In this document: one piece after another, positions 1 through 9,559 of the stretch | Layout of the letters: every line of letters begins with the position of its first letter | How positions within the stretch are numbered: position 1 is the first letter of the stretch | Assembly: GCA_900323505.1 (NCBI GenBank) | Contig: OOIN01000003.1 | Coordinates: forward strand, 620,001 to 684,000 | Reading direction: 5' to 3' | From: Ustilago trichophora | Lineage: Eukaryota > Basidiomycota > Ustilaginomycetes > Ustilaginales > Ustilaginaceae | Length of the DNA stretch: 64,000 nt | Translations under genes and position numbers: made by a program | The notes under the pieces: generated by a model | Told to the model about the DNA's origin: nothing | The model's database searches: none | Seen by the model: only the letters and a program-made list of their open reading frames with translations

Positions 1-98
1 GGTGCACAAGGAGAGGAAATGGAGCCGGATCGCAAGGCGCTGCGCAGATGAACGCATCATCCAGTCCTGTTCCGCAGTGGAGACATCTTGTATTCCCT

Positions 99-100
<2 letters not shown>

Positions 101-129
<29 letters not shown>

Positions 130-132
130 CCA
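101..132 (+). repeat. (TCA)n microsatellite in the TOM20 leader
   Basis: A run of about ten TCA/CAT triplets lies some 70 bases before the TOM20 start codon. Read in frame it would give a run of histidines, but it precedes the conserved Tom20 N-terminus, so I take it as 5' UTR. Confidence 0.85.
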
Positions 133-202
133 TCCTTTACGCATTCGACAACTGATCTTCGATCTCTACACCTTTGTCCTAATACGCCCAAGGTATTGCA
201 AG

Positions 203-1234
203 ATGAAGACTTCGCAGATCGTTCTCACTTCGCTCTCCGTGCTCGGAGTGGCAGGTGTTGGTTACGCCCTCTACTTTGACCACCGTCGTCGCACCGACCC
301 TGCCTTCCGCAAGAGCCTGCGCAAGGAAAGCAAAAAGTCGTCCAAGGCCGACAAGAAGGCTGCCGCACAGCGAGCCCAGCAGGAGGATGGCTTCATTCAG
401 GAGCTTTTGGCAGAGGTTCGTGCACCTGGCACTTTCCCTGCCGGTGTCGAGGAGCGCGAGCAGTACTTCCTCAAGTACGTCTCGGCTGGTGAGCAGCTGT
501 TTGCCATGGGCCCCGAAAAATACCTCGAGGCGGCGGCCGCCTTCTTCAAGGCGTTGAAGGTGTACCCTCAGCCTGTGGAGCTCATCATGATCTACCAGAA
601 GGCCGTTCCCAAGGAGGTGTTTGACACAATCATGCGCATCGTTAGCAAGGATATCGCGACCGGTGGTGGTGAGGGTGCAGAGGGCATGTCGGCTGCTAGC
701 CTGGATGAGGTGGATGACGATGGCCCGTCGCCCTTCTCTGCCGCTCAGGCTGAGGACGAGAACGAGGAAGACGACGAAGAGAAGAAGGACGAGACTGCCA
801 CTAGCAAGGACAAGGAGGCCTCTACATCCGCATCCGCCAACACATCTTCCGCTGCTGCTTCAGCACCTCAGGGCACCGACAGCGGTACTACCTCGAGCCA
901 AGAATGGGACACTCTCTCCGCCACCAGCCTCAACGAGACCGGTGTCATGGTCACCCCCAATGCTCCCGCCTCCACCTCGTCCCAGAGCCCCGAGTCATCC
1001 GCCACCCCCTCTGCCACCGAAGAGGCCTCCGCTGCCCCCGCCTCGGCAGAAGAGCCAAAGCTGACAGCCATCGACACCTCGGCCGCCGTCACTGCCGAGA
1101 CCGTCTCGACGCCATCCAAGCAAAACTTCACCTCGGGCTGGAGCCCCGCCCCCGTCTTTGGCGCCTCGAGCCCACGTGCCGAGAAGAAGGCCTCGGTGGA
1201 GGCCGAGTCTGAGTCTGAGGACAAGTCCGAGTAA
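203..1234 (+). CDS. TOM20: TOM20, mitochondrial import receptor with a long acidic tail
   Basis: Predicted outer-membrane receptor that recognises presequences for the TOM complex. The 343-residue protein begins with a membrane anchor (about residues 5-25, TSLSVLGVAGVGYALYF) followed by a basic stretch, the usual N-out signal anchor of Tom20. The cytosolic TPR-like receptor core runs to about residue 155 (motifs GEQLFAMGPEKYLEAAAAFF and YPQPVELIMIYQKAVP). After it come about 190 residues of acidic, Ser/Thr/Ala-rich low-complexity sequence; fungal Tom20 is normally about 180 residues in total. I chose the ATG at 203 because it starts the conserved anchor; the frame is open upstream, but that part includes a triplet repeat and looks like leader. 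The next protein gene on the same strand is mitochondrial Hsp70, another import component. Confidence 0.93.
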   Translation: MKTSQIVLTSLSVLGVAGVGYALYFDHRRRTDPAFRKSLRKESKKSSKADKKAAAQRAQQEDGFIQELLAEVRAPGTFPAGVEEREQYFLKYVSAGEQLFAMGPEKYLEAAAAFFKALKVYPQPVELIMIYQKAVPKEVFDTIMRIVSKDIATGGGEGAEGMSAASLDEVDDDGPSPFSAAQAEDENEEDDEEKKDETATSKDKEASTSASANTSSAAASAPQGTDSGTTSSQEWDTLSATSLNETGVMVTPNAPASTSSQSPESSATPSATEEASAAPASAEEPKLTAIDTSAAVTAETVSTPSKQNFTSGWSPAPVFGASSPRAEKKASVEAESESEDKSE

Positions 1235-1711
1235 TCGCCATATCCACTTTGCCAGCTCGGATCCGTTCCATGACTCTCACTAAAAGCGGTCGCTCATCAT
1301 CTCTTCCATCCACAGCCACTACTAGCGACCATCTTTGTAAACGTCGCTATTGCTGATTCTCGATGGTTTTGCATCAGCACCGACCTGTAGCAGCCAACCT
1401 GTAGCACATACACTTGTCCACACCTTATTTGCAACCTACGCCCCACTCATGTCTTTGTGTATTTGTTCTTCTTCTTGTATCTGTTTTGCTTCGAATGTGC
1501 GATACTTTTGACTGTCACTATCGCAAGACCACCGCGGATCGACCTCGGTGTCTCCTCCTGAGACCTTTCGTCGAGTTGGCCAATGGACAGCACGCTTGAC
1601 ATGACCAAATTGGAGCAACGGTCCGCTCTGGGAGTTTTTACGATGAAAAAAGTAGCCGTTTGCCTGCAACGGTATATATGTACAATACCACTTTCTCGCC
1701 CGAAAACGTTC
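1235..1711. other. Spacer between TOM20 and tRNA
   Basis: Contains the TOM20 3' UTR and the upstream region of the tRNA gene. No coding signal or structured RNA seen. Confidence 0.7.
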
Positions 1712-1855
1712 GCTCCGGTGGCCAAGTTGGATTAAGGCATGTGGCTTATGTTTCTCAGGCGACCGTGCAGTTGCTCTCAGAGATCATTGGGTTTTATCGC
1801 AGAAAGCAATTTCTACTAAACCGCGAGATCGTGGGTTCGAGTCCCACCCGGAGCA
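1712..1855 (+). tRNA. tRNA with 69-nt intron, probably Ile (UAU)
   Basis: The acceptor stem GCTCCGG (1712-1718) pairs with CCGGAGC (1848-1854), followed by discriminator A1855. The D arm is GCC...GGC (1721-1738). The T arm GTGGG-TTCGAGT-CCCAC (1831-1847) contains the B box. The anticodon stem TGTGG (1740-1744) pairs with CCGCG (1821-1825) using two G-U pairs. This places the anticodon TAT at 1747-1749 and a canonical intron after base 37, at about 1751-1819. A Pol III stop of five T follows at 1860-1864. The tRNA gene itself is clear. The isotype is less sure, because base 37 is G rather than the A usual in Ile tRNAs and the stem has wobble pairs. Confidence 0.85.
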
Positions 1856-1859
1856 TTTA

Positions 1860-1864
1860 TTTTT
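1860..1864 (+). terminator. Pol III T-run after tRNA
   Basis: Five T residues start five bases after the tRNA discriminator base. Confidence 0.7.
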
Positions 1865-2283
1865 CGATGCGATCAGGCACCGATCGGGAGGCGATCCGTC
1901 CTCATCGGTGGAGCGATGACTGTCTATTCGACGGTGAGATGAGGAGGTCGCGTGTTGGGATCACATCGGGTCGGCGCGGATGAATCGACACGAAATTGAC
2001 CGATGAGTCGTCCCGCCTTTTTTCAGCGAAGGTCGAGGAAGAATCTGGAACTGTACGCGAACTTGAGGTTGAGAAGAAAGAGGCGAAAAAAATGATTTTT
2101 TTGGAAAAGCCGGCACCAAAAAGAGGCTGCAAAAGGCTCGTCACTTTATGCTGGCTTAGCAGAGCGCGGCGTCACTGGACACCACAGCGTGAAATTGGCT
2201 CTTGGCTCCGCATACCGGCTCATTTCGACCGCTGTGTCCGAAGAGCAGTCAATCGCCTTCCGGTGCCAGCCAGCGACACCGAG

Positions 2284-2408
2284 CTCAGCAAGTGATGAAC
2301 AAGACCGTTGCGATACAGAGCGAAATCTGGCTGAGCGAGAATGACGAGAGAACCGTTAAGAGGTGTCACTGCTCTAGGTACAAGTGGAGTAGACCTTGCT
2401 GAGCTGAG
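2284..2408 (+). ncRNA. Candidate box C/D snoRNA
   Basis: The stretch has the order expected of a C/D snoRNA: stem CTCAGC (2284-2289), box C GTGATGA (2292-2298), box D' CTGA (2331-2334), box C' ATGACGA (2341-2347), box D CTGA (2399-2402), stem GCTGAG (2403-2408). An overlapping 10-bp perfect inverted repeat (2282-2291 with 2396-2405) offers a competing pairing. I could not match the sequence upstream of box D or D' to any rRNA segment I can recall, so target and function are unknown and a chance arrangement is possible. Confidence 0.4.
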
Positions 2409-2494
2409 TCAAGCGAAGAAGATTTTTTTGGGCTCAGGCTGGCTGATCGCGAATAACTTAGAAAGAAGGAAGAAGAAACGTCTGGCTGGCTGTG

Positions 2495-2515
2495 TTTTTT
2501 TTTTTTTTTTTTTTT
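2495..2515. repeat. Poly-T tract (21 nt)
   Basis: Uninterrupted run of 21 T in the SSC1 upstream region. Confidence 0.9.
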
Positions 2516-2884
2516 GGAACCGGCTGAGCCAAGAAAGCCTTTGCGTTCCGGTGGCCACTTCCAGGCCAATCCGCTGGCTTGATCGCAACCCGATCAATTC
2601 CACTTTCTTCCTTTTCTTCGTTGGCAGCGTAACTGAGCAATTACAGTAGAAAGTGTGACTGTTGCCCGTCCGCCCGCATCTCGAGTTCAACTCCACCCGC
2701 ATTTTCCTTCCTTCTTATTCGTCAAACTCACACACTCTCTTACCACACATTACCCGTCACCACCACTGTTTGCGTCCATCCCTTTGCACTTGCTAATTCC
2801 AATCGGGGATTCGTAGCAACCTTCTTTCTTCCTTTCCTCATCGTCGTATCCATACCCCTTCCTCTTCACATACATCACACAGCC

Positions 2885-5238
2885 ATGTTCTCTCGTGGTC
2901 TCCGTGCCGCCGCCCCGGCGACAAGGCTCCAGCCTCTCCGCTCCGCCGCCCCTGGTGTTGCCGTAAGTAGCACAATCTTGACCATTGCCACCAGTCCATC
3001 TCACCGATGGCTGGAGCAGAACCATGCGTTTTGTACGGTGGCGAGCTCGTTTCACTGACAATCTCTTGTTTCCATTAAACTTGACCTCTCTTCCGTGTTT
3101 GCAGCGCCTCGCACCCCTCGGCGCCCGTTTCAACTCTGGCAAGGTTTCTGGCCCTGTCATCGGTATTGACTTGGGAAGTGAGTATTTCGCACCAAAAGAG
3201 CAGGCCATTCTTACATCAGCCCATTCGGCTGATCCGATAGTCTGGCTTGAAACAACAGCATTGCAGCTTTGATTTGGGCCAGGTCGGCCAGGTGGCGGCG
3301 CAAATAATGTTCCCACTCTGTCGAAAACGAAAGCACGACTTTACTGACACGGAGCCGCATTTTTTACTTTTGCTTCGCACAGCCACCAACTCGTGTGTCT
3401 CGGTCATGGAGGGCCAGCAGGCCCGTGTTATTGAGAACTCGGAAGGTGGCCGAACCACACCCTCCGTTGTTGCCTTCACTAAGGACGGTGAGCGTCTCGT
3501 TGGTCTCCCCGCCAAGCGTCAGGCCGTCGTCAACCCCGAAGCCACCCTCTTCGCCACCAAGCGTCTTATTGGCCGAAAGTTCCAGGACAAGGAAGTCCAG
3601 AAGGACTTGAACAACGTTCCCTTCAAGATTGTCCCCCACTCCAACGGCGATGCCTGGCTCGAGGCCCGAGGTGAGAAGTACTCTCCCTCCCAGATTGGTG
3701 CCTTCATTGTCGGAAAGATGAAGGAGACCGCTTCCGGCTACCTCGGCAAGACTGTCAAGCACGCCGTTATCACTGTCCCCGCTTACTTCAACGACTCGCA
3801 GCGTCAGGCTACCAAGGATGCTGGTGCCATCGCTGGTCTCGACGTTCTCCGTGTCATCAACGAGCCCACCGCCGCCGCCCTCGCCTACGGTCTCGACCGT
3901 GATGACTCGTCGGTCATTGCCGTCTTCGATTTGGGCGGAGGTACTTTCGATATCTCGATTCTCGAGATGCAGAAGGGTGTTTTTGAGGTCAAGTCCACCA
4001 ACGGTGACACCCACCTCGGTGGTGAGGACTTTGACATTGTTCTCGTCGAGCACCTCGTCAACGAGTTCAAGAAGGAGTCTGGCCTCGACCTCTCCAAGGA
4101 CCGCATGGCCATCCAGCGTATCCGTGAGGCCGCCGAGAAGGCCAAGATTGAGCTTTCCAGCACCCAGCAGACCGACATCAGCTTGCCCTACATCACCGCT
4201 GACGCTTCGGGTCCCAAGCACATCAACTCCAAGATGACTCGTGCCCAGCTCGAGGGTCTCGTTGGCAAGCTCGTCGACCGCACCGTCGAGCCATGCAAGA
4301 AGGCTCTCACTGACGCCGGCTGCAAGCCCTCGGACATCCAGGAGGTCATCATGGTCGGTGGTATGAGCCGAATGCCCAAGGTTCTCGAGACTGTCAAGAA
4401 CATCTTCAAGCGTGACCCCAGCAAGGGTGTCAACCCCGACGAGGCTGTCGCCATCGGTGCCTCGATTCAGGGTGGTGTCCTCTCCGGTCAGGTTACCGAC
4501 GTTCTCCTGCTCGATGTCACCCCTCTCTCGCTCGGTATCCAGACCCTTGGCGGTGTCTTCACCCGTCTCATCAACCGCAACACCACCATCCCCACCAAGA
4601 AGTCGCAGGTCTTCTCCACCGCTGCTGATGGTCAGACCGCCGTCGACATCCAGGTCTACCAGGGTGAGCGTGAGCTCGTCCGTGACAACAAGCTGCTCGG
4701 CAACTTCCAGCTTACCGGTATCCCCCCCGCTCCCAAGGGTGTCCCCCAGGTTGAGGTTACCTTTGACATTGACGCCGACGGTATCATGCACGTCTCTGCC
4801 CTCGACAAGGCCACCAACAAGGACCAGTCCATGACTATCTCTGCCGGTTCCGGTCTTAGCGACAACGAGATCGAGAAGATGGTTGCCGATGCCGAGCAGT
4901 ACGCCGAGGCTGACAAGGCCCGCAAGGCTGTCATCGAGGAGGCCAACCGTGCCCACTCGGTCTGCAGCGAGACCACCAAGGCCATGCAGGAGTTCAGCGA
5001 ACAGCTCCCTGCCGAGGAGAAGGAGAAGCTCAACGTCCTCATCAAGGAGACTGAGGAGCTCGCTTCCAAGGGTCTCAACGGCGACGCCGACATTGAGGCT
5101 CAGACCATCCGCGAGAAGATCGACGCCACCCAGCAGGCTTCGCTCCAGCTCTTCAAGCTCGTTTATGAGAAGAAGGGCCAGTCCGCCCCCAACGCTGAGG
5201 AGGCCAAGCCTGAGGGTGAGGGCGAGAAGAAGAACTAA
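2885..5238 (+). CDS. SSC1: SSC1, mitochondrial Hsp70 chaperone (3 exons)
   Basis: Matrix Hsp70: ATPase of the presequence-translocase motor and general matrix chaperone. Exons are 2885-2962, 3105-3177 and 3383-5238, with introns GTAAGT...GCAG and GTGAGT...ACAG; together they encode 668 residues. The short first exon supplies an Arg/Ala-rich presequence ([19 protein letters not shown]). Joining exons 2 and 3 restores the DnaK-type N-terminal signature [17 protein letters not shown]. Other visible Hsp70 signatures are [30 protein letters not shown] and [13 protein letters not shown]. The C-terminus ends in a charged tail (EGEGEKKN) without EEVD, as expected for the mitochondrial form. A very strong codon bias suggests high expression. 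Confidence 0.97.
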
Positions 5239-6100
5239 GTTGCTTCTTACCTCGCATTGCCTCTTTTCTCAGCTTCCCGCATCCGTCTCTTGTAATAACA
5301 GCTCTCCCACACTATCCCCACACTTCCCTTCTGTTCATACAACAGAAAGGACATAAAATTCCAACGAGCCAGTTCAACAGTGCATCATGACAACAAGTGT
5401 GCTGTGTGATCTGCGTTCTGGTTATTTCGTTTCCGTTTCCGGCTCCACCTTTTTATATCGCATCGTTGGCCTCTGCATATACAGACACACTACCCACCAC
5501 CACTACCACCGCTTATTTTGAAATCTCAGTGTATTCTCAGAACTCATTGCGCCGGTGTCGGGCGCAGAAATTTCCGTTTGCGTGTGTAAATCTACAAGTT
5601 CGTTGTTCACTTGAATTGAGTGTCGGATTGGAGTGATGATTGGGTTGCCTCAAGAGGAAGCGCGAGAGATGTGAAGAGAGAGAGAGAGAGAGGAAAAGAA
5701 AGACTTGGAGTTGGGGAACTGCTTGTTCGCCGTTTTACTCAGCACAGCGAGTGAACAGACGATCACGTCAAACCAAAGCACTCTAACTCACAAAGTCGGG
5801 TCAGACAAGAACTGGATGTGAACGATCAAATAAACAACTCTCAGCTGCAAAGAAGAATATAGAGAGGACGGAATGATGTACATAACGAGGCAGACTTTGA
5901 ATGCACGAGACAGAGACCAGAGACGTCGAGAGAGAACAAAGGAGACAATAATGCAGGTGTGGGAGTCGCAAGGCGGGCGTCAAGAGGCATGCGAGAGGGG
6001 CGGATGAAAAGGTGCCGATGGAGTTGGGTAGAGACTTGTGATGGAGAAGGAGGAAAGGCTTGGATGGCGCAATGTCAGTGACGGGACTATCTGCGAGCGA
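5239..6100. other. Convergent spacer SSC1 / UBC2
   Basis: 3' ends of two converging genes. Contains an (AG)n tract at 5676-5692 and otherwise no recognisable feature. Confidence 0.7.
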
Positions 6101-6745
6101 TTACGATGAGGCCGCTGCTGCTGCTGCGGGCGCCTCCTCGTCTTCCTCAGGGATAGGCTCTGGCCCCTCTCCATCATCCAACCAACTCGCCTCCACAGTC
6201 GCCTTGACCCTCCTGACATACTCCTTCATATTCTCCCTATACAAGCTTGCCGCCTCGGCATTTGCTGGACTATTCGGGTTCGGGTCGTGCAAAAGACTCT
6301 GGATGCTGGTCAGAATGGCGGCTACGTCGTAGGTCGGCGACCACCTGTTTTGCAAGATATCCAGACACAGCTCTCCGTTTGCGTAAACGTTGGGGTGGAA
6401 CATCTTGCTCAAGAACTTGACTGTGGGGGGCTTGTTCGGGTAAGATTCGTCAAAAGTCAAGACGAGTTTGAAAGTGCCATCTTCGAAAGGGGTGTCGGCG
6501 GGGCCGAAGATGACTGCGTTCCAGATCATGAGGTTGTCTGCGCATGGTGCGCCAGAGATTCCTCCAGGCGGATCGGTAGATAGCCGCTTAAAGTCTCGGA
6601 TGAGTCGCTTCTTTGATGGTGTAGACTGTGAGAAGGCGGCGAGGAAACGAAGCGAATCCAAGGCACGAAGTCGTCAGCTTGACGTTGAACTTGTACATCC
6701 GAGCCAGGGTGCCAGTACGAGGACTCCGAAGGGTATACTTACCAT
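6101..6745 (-). CDS. UBC2: RAD6/UBC2 ubiquitin-conjugating enzyme (first exon is only ATG)
   Basis: E2 enzyme of DNA-damage tolerance, histone H2B ubiquitylation and the N-degron pathway. Coding exons on the minus strand are 6745-6743 (just ATG) and 6625-6101, split by a 117-bp intron (ATG|GTAAGT ... CTCACAG|TCTACACC). The spliced 175-residue protein begins [20 protein letters not shown], the canonical Rad6 N-terminus. It has the HPN motif ([20 protein letters not shown]) with the active cysteine at residue 88, the same number as in yeast Rad6. An acidic, Ala-rich tail of about 25 residues ([14 protein letters not shown]) matches the polyacidic tail of fungal Rad6. Without the splice the frame would open with unrelated residues, so the ATG-only exon is well supported. 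Confidence 0.95.
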
Positions 6746-7368
6746 CTTGGCTATGTACGTTTGTGCGGTGCTATGCTGCTGCTATGTGATCTCCGCAAGA
6801 AGGGATGTTGGTGGCGTTCGATGCTCGGATCAAACTTGTTTTCTGCTCCGTGTAGTTGGCACTACAACGGTTCTGCGTTGCTTGATTCTCAAATCTGATG
6901 GCAAAACGTTGCTGGGATGTGAGGTACCGTGGAAGTTGCAAAGTATGCGATATCGAGATGAAGGTAGCAAATGCGGAGGAGGATAAGCGATAGCTCAATG
7001 CAAAAAGTGTTGGTCCATTCACACGGTCACTACTTGTCTCGACCCAGCGAGCGGACTTTGGCCTCTCTCTAACAGACTCGCGCTCAGCTCGGCTGAGCAA
7101 CACTTTGCCTCTCCCACCTTTCTCCTGATTCGGCGCCGCGCAGTAACGTAACGGTGCTTTTTCTCACAAAGGGCGACCCTCCCAATTCCGCCAATTTTTA
7201 GCTCGGATCGTATTTTCGTACGAAATGTAGCGAACGGGGTCTTACACTTTCACTTCAGCATGACGGCTCTCACCGACTGTACTGCACTCGCAACAGCAAG
7301 ACAAACCTGTGATACAATGCAAATGCTGTCTATTCATTTGGGGCACTCATAACGAGGGGAAAGACGGA
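6746..7368. other. Upstream region of UBC2
   Basis: Spacer between the 5' end of UBC2 and the 3' end of the DnaJ gene, both on the minus strand. Nothing coding seen. Confidence 0.65.
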
Positions 7369-8622
7369 CTACATGTAGATGCCAAAGTCTTTGAGCCTCT
7401 CGCAACTCTCATAGACTTCGGCCAGAATCCTCTTTGCAGCTTCTTCATCTCCACCAATGCCCAAAAAGCCTCTTGTCGACGCGAGTCTCCTCTCTTGATA
7501 CTCTTTCTTTCGCTCGCAGTCAGAGTACAAGGTCTGCTTATACGCATTCTCCACCCGCCTTTCGAAACCTGCAAGGTCCTTCTTGCTCCCTTCGCCCGTG
7601 ACAAAGGGATGGTTGTTGAACTGGTTGTCGTTGACGTAGTAAGGTACGCGGTGATTCTCGGTCATGCGCTGAGTCTTGTACGTGGTAGAGGGCGACCAGG
7701 TGAAACTAGGATCTGGTGTCGAGAAGAGGGTTGGTGCGTATGCGAGCAAGCTGAAGAGACCCAATACGAGAAGCGGAAGCAATTGCAACAGAATACTGGC
7801 ATTCTGAGGGTCTGCCTGCTGCCGACGTGGACCGGGACGTTGCTGTCGGAACTGATGTGTACGCATGCCTGGTCCGCCAAACGTGAATGTAGTACCTCCG
7901 AATTGCGCTCCGCCCATTCCACCACCGCCAAAGAACATGTTGAACAGGTCGTTGGGGTCGATCTCGTCTGCGTACATGCCACCTCCGCGGAAGGGAGTGC
8001 CTCTCATCCCGCCGAATGGGTTGCCGTGTCCTGCTGCTGCCGCACCCGCTGCCGATCGTGCATTGTCCGGGTCGCCTCCATATCGGTCGTACGCCGCTCG
8101 CTTATCTGCGTCTGTCAGAATGGTAAACGCTTTGGAGACGCTCTTGAACGCTTCGTCCGCGCCTGGTGCACCATTCTTATCAGGATGCAGTTGCAACGCC
8201 AACTTCTTGTACGCCTTCTTGATGCCGTTTTCGTCGACTGTCTTTTCAACTCCAAGGATTTGGTAAAAGTCACCACCGGCCTTCTTGATCCGTGTCACGA
8301 CTTCCAGCTGTGCCTGAGTGTACGCCCGCTTGGGTGCGGTGTTTGTGGTTTCGGACGCAGAGCGGGCAGTTGGACGAGTACGAAGGCCTTCAGTGGATGA
8401 AGAGGCGCCAGCAGCGGCGGATGAGGTTGAAGCAGATGCTGATGCAGAGGCGCCATTTCCTGAAGCACCGCTCTTCTCGAGTCGGACCAGGAGCGCTTCA
8501 GCGGAAGGTGTCTTGTAGATGGCAATGCTCTTCTTGGTCCACTTGATTGCGGCTGCGGTGTCGCCGTTTGCATCATGCTTGAAGGCCAGCCGAAGGGCTT
8601 TCTGGGCGTCTTCCGCCTCCAT
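7369..8622 (-). CDS. ER-type DnaJ protein (DNAJB12/Hlj1-like)
   Basis: Predicted tail-anchored J-protein of the ER membrane that recruits Hsp70 for membrane-protein folding or ERAD. It has 417 residues and no intron. The N-terminus (about 1-52) resembles the MIT/TPR-like start of DNAJB12/14 proteins. A Ser/Ala-rich linker follows, then a J domain at about 117-182 ([23 protein letters not shown] at 146-148), a Gly/Phe-rich region (about 196-250), one hydrophobic segment (about 276-297, [19 protein letters not shown]) and the C-terminal domain typical of this subfamily (DUF1977 in my reading). It shares a 937-bp upstream spacer with the divergent MDM34 gene. Confidence 0.88.
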   Translation of the reverse strand: MEAEDAQKALRLAFKHDANGDTAAAIKWTKKSIAIYKTPSAEALLVRLEKSGASGNGASASASASTSSAAAGASSSTEGLRTRPTARSASETTNTAPKRAYTQAQLEVVTRIKKAGGDFYQILGVEKTVDENGIKKAYKKLALQLHPDKNGAPGADEAFKSVSKAFTILTDADKRAAYDRYGGDPDNARSAAGAAAAGHGNPFGGMRGTPFRGGGMYADEIDPNDLFNMFFGGGGMGGAQFGGTTFTFGGPGMRTHQFRQQRPGPRRQQADPQNASILLQLLPLLVLGLFSLLAYAPTLFSTPDPSFTWSPSTTYKTQRMTENHRVPYYVNDNQFNNHPFVTGEGSKKDLAGFERRVENAYKQTLYSDCERKKEYQERRLASTRGFLGIGGDEEAAKRILAEVYESCERLKDFGIYM

Positions 8623-9559
8623 CCTTGTGCAGTTGCGTGAAACGAAAGAGAATATGCTAAACGGAGCAAAAGAAATAAAAAGAAAAAAAACTTGTGTACT
8701 GCTGGCGATGGTTGCTTTAAGTCGTTCCCCGCTCTCGTCTGCTTGTTGGGAGCGTCCGAACCGGTTGTGAGAGAAGACTGAGGCGCCGGTGGCAGACCGG
8801 ACAGACGATGCAAAAGGGTGGGTTGGAAGGCGACTTGTGATGGAGTGATGTCGGTCGAGAAGGTTGTTGTAGAGCGCTCGGATCTGTGCTCAAGCTTCGG
8901 TTGCACTGCTTGTTGAAATGCGGGCACCAATGCCCGAAGACAGGGCACAGGTCTGCGGACACAGGGCTTCTTGAGCACAGAGGTGTACGTGTCGCCTTTT
9001 CGAAAATAAAAACTGTTAGGCTTTGATTTATAACACTTGAAAGAAGAAAATTTTCTGGAACTCGGACAGCCAACATGGGAAAATTTCCAAAAGAGTTTCC
9101 GAACAGAGATGGAAAGGGTCGCGTAAGAAAAGTGTTCCTCTTTGGCATGCCTGGGAATGTGTGTGTTGCACTCACGCTCAGCCCGACAGCCAAATCCCGC
9201 CAGAAAGCGCGGTTCCTCCACCATTCATACAGTACACACGCACACACGTCCTGTTCCGTTCTGACAGCCACCATCCTCGCCCTCCGTCCCTCATCACTAT
9301 CCGTCCTGCGAAAAGCTTCTTCTCAACCGCTCGCAACCTAGATCACATTTCCAACTATCGACTCAATTCGACGGAAATCGAGCGCTGGCGCCATCCAATA
9401 CCGCTTCCATGTCGACCATCTACGAGTAGTGCAAAGCCTACCAGGCTCGGACATCGAACGACCTCATCTTTGACCACTCTTGCCAACGGATGCTGTGCAT
9501 CAACGTCTAACCCAGAATCCTGACTCTCACAATCGACCTTGTTCATTGTCCTCGTCAAG
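8623..9559. other. Divergent promoter DnaJ / MDM34
   Basis: Bidirectional upstream region. Short CA-rich and A-rich runs only; no coding evidence. Confidence 0.65.

Larger units (their letters stand above)
1865..2884. other. Upstream region of SSC1
   Basis: About 1 kb between the tRNA and the mitochondrial Hsp70 gene. It holds the snoRNA candidate listed separately, a 21-T tract and a pyrimidine-rich leader (2700-2884). No convincing run of heat-shock elements was found; only scattered GAA/TTC triplets (for example near 2460-2480 and 2600-2625). Confidence 0.6.

Noticed and set aside
2..202. Histidine-run extension of Tom20
   Set aside because: Lies before the conserved signal anchor, has no ATG start in frame, and comes from a TCA microsatellite.
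2300..2700. Heat-shock element array before SSC1
   Set aside because: Only scattered GAA/TTC triplets; no three alternating units at 5-bp spacing.
3364..4956. 530-codon open frame antisense to the mitochondrial Hsp70 gene
   Set aside because: Mirror frame caused by the strong codon bias of SSC1. Antisense Hsp70 frames have misled annotators before; no independent domain is visible.
7309..8400. 363-codon frame opposite the DnaJ gene
   Set aside because: Overlaps the J domain on the other strand; composition not protein-like.
9177..9297. Possible minus-strand C/D snoRNA (TCATCAC ... TCAG) in the DnaJ/MDM34 spacer
   Set aside because: No complementary terminal stem.
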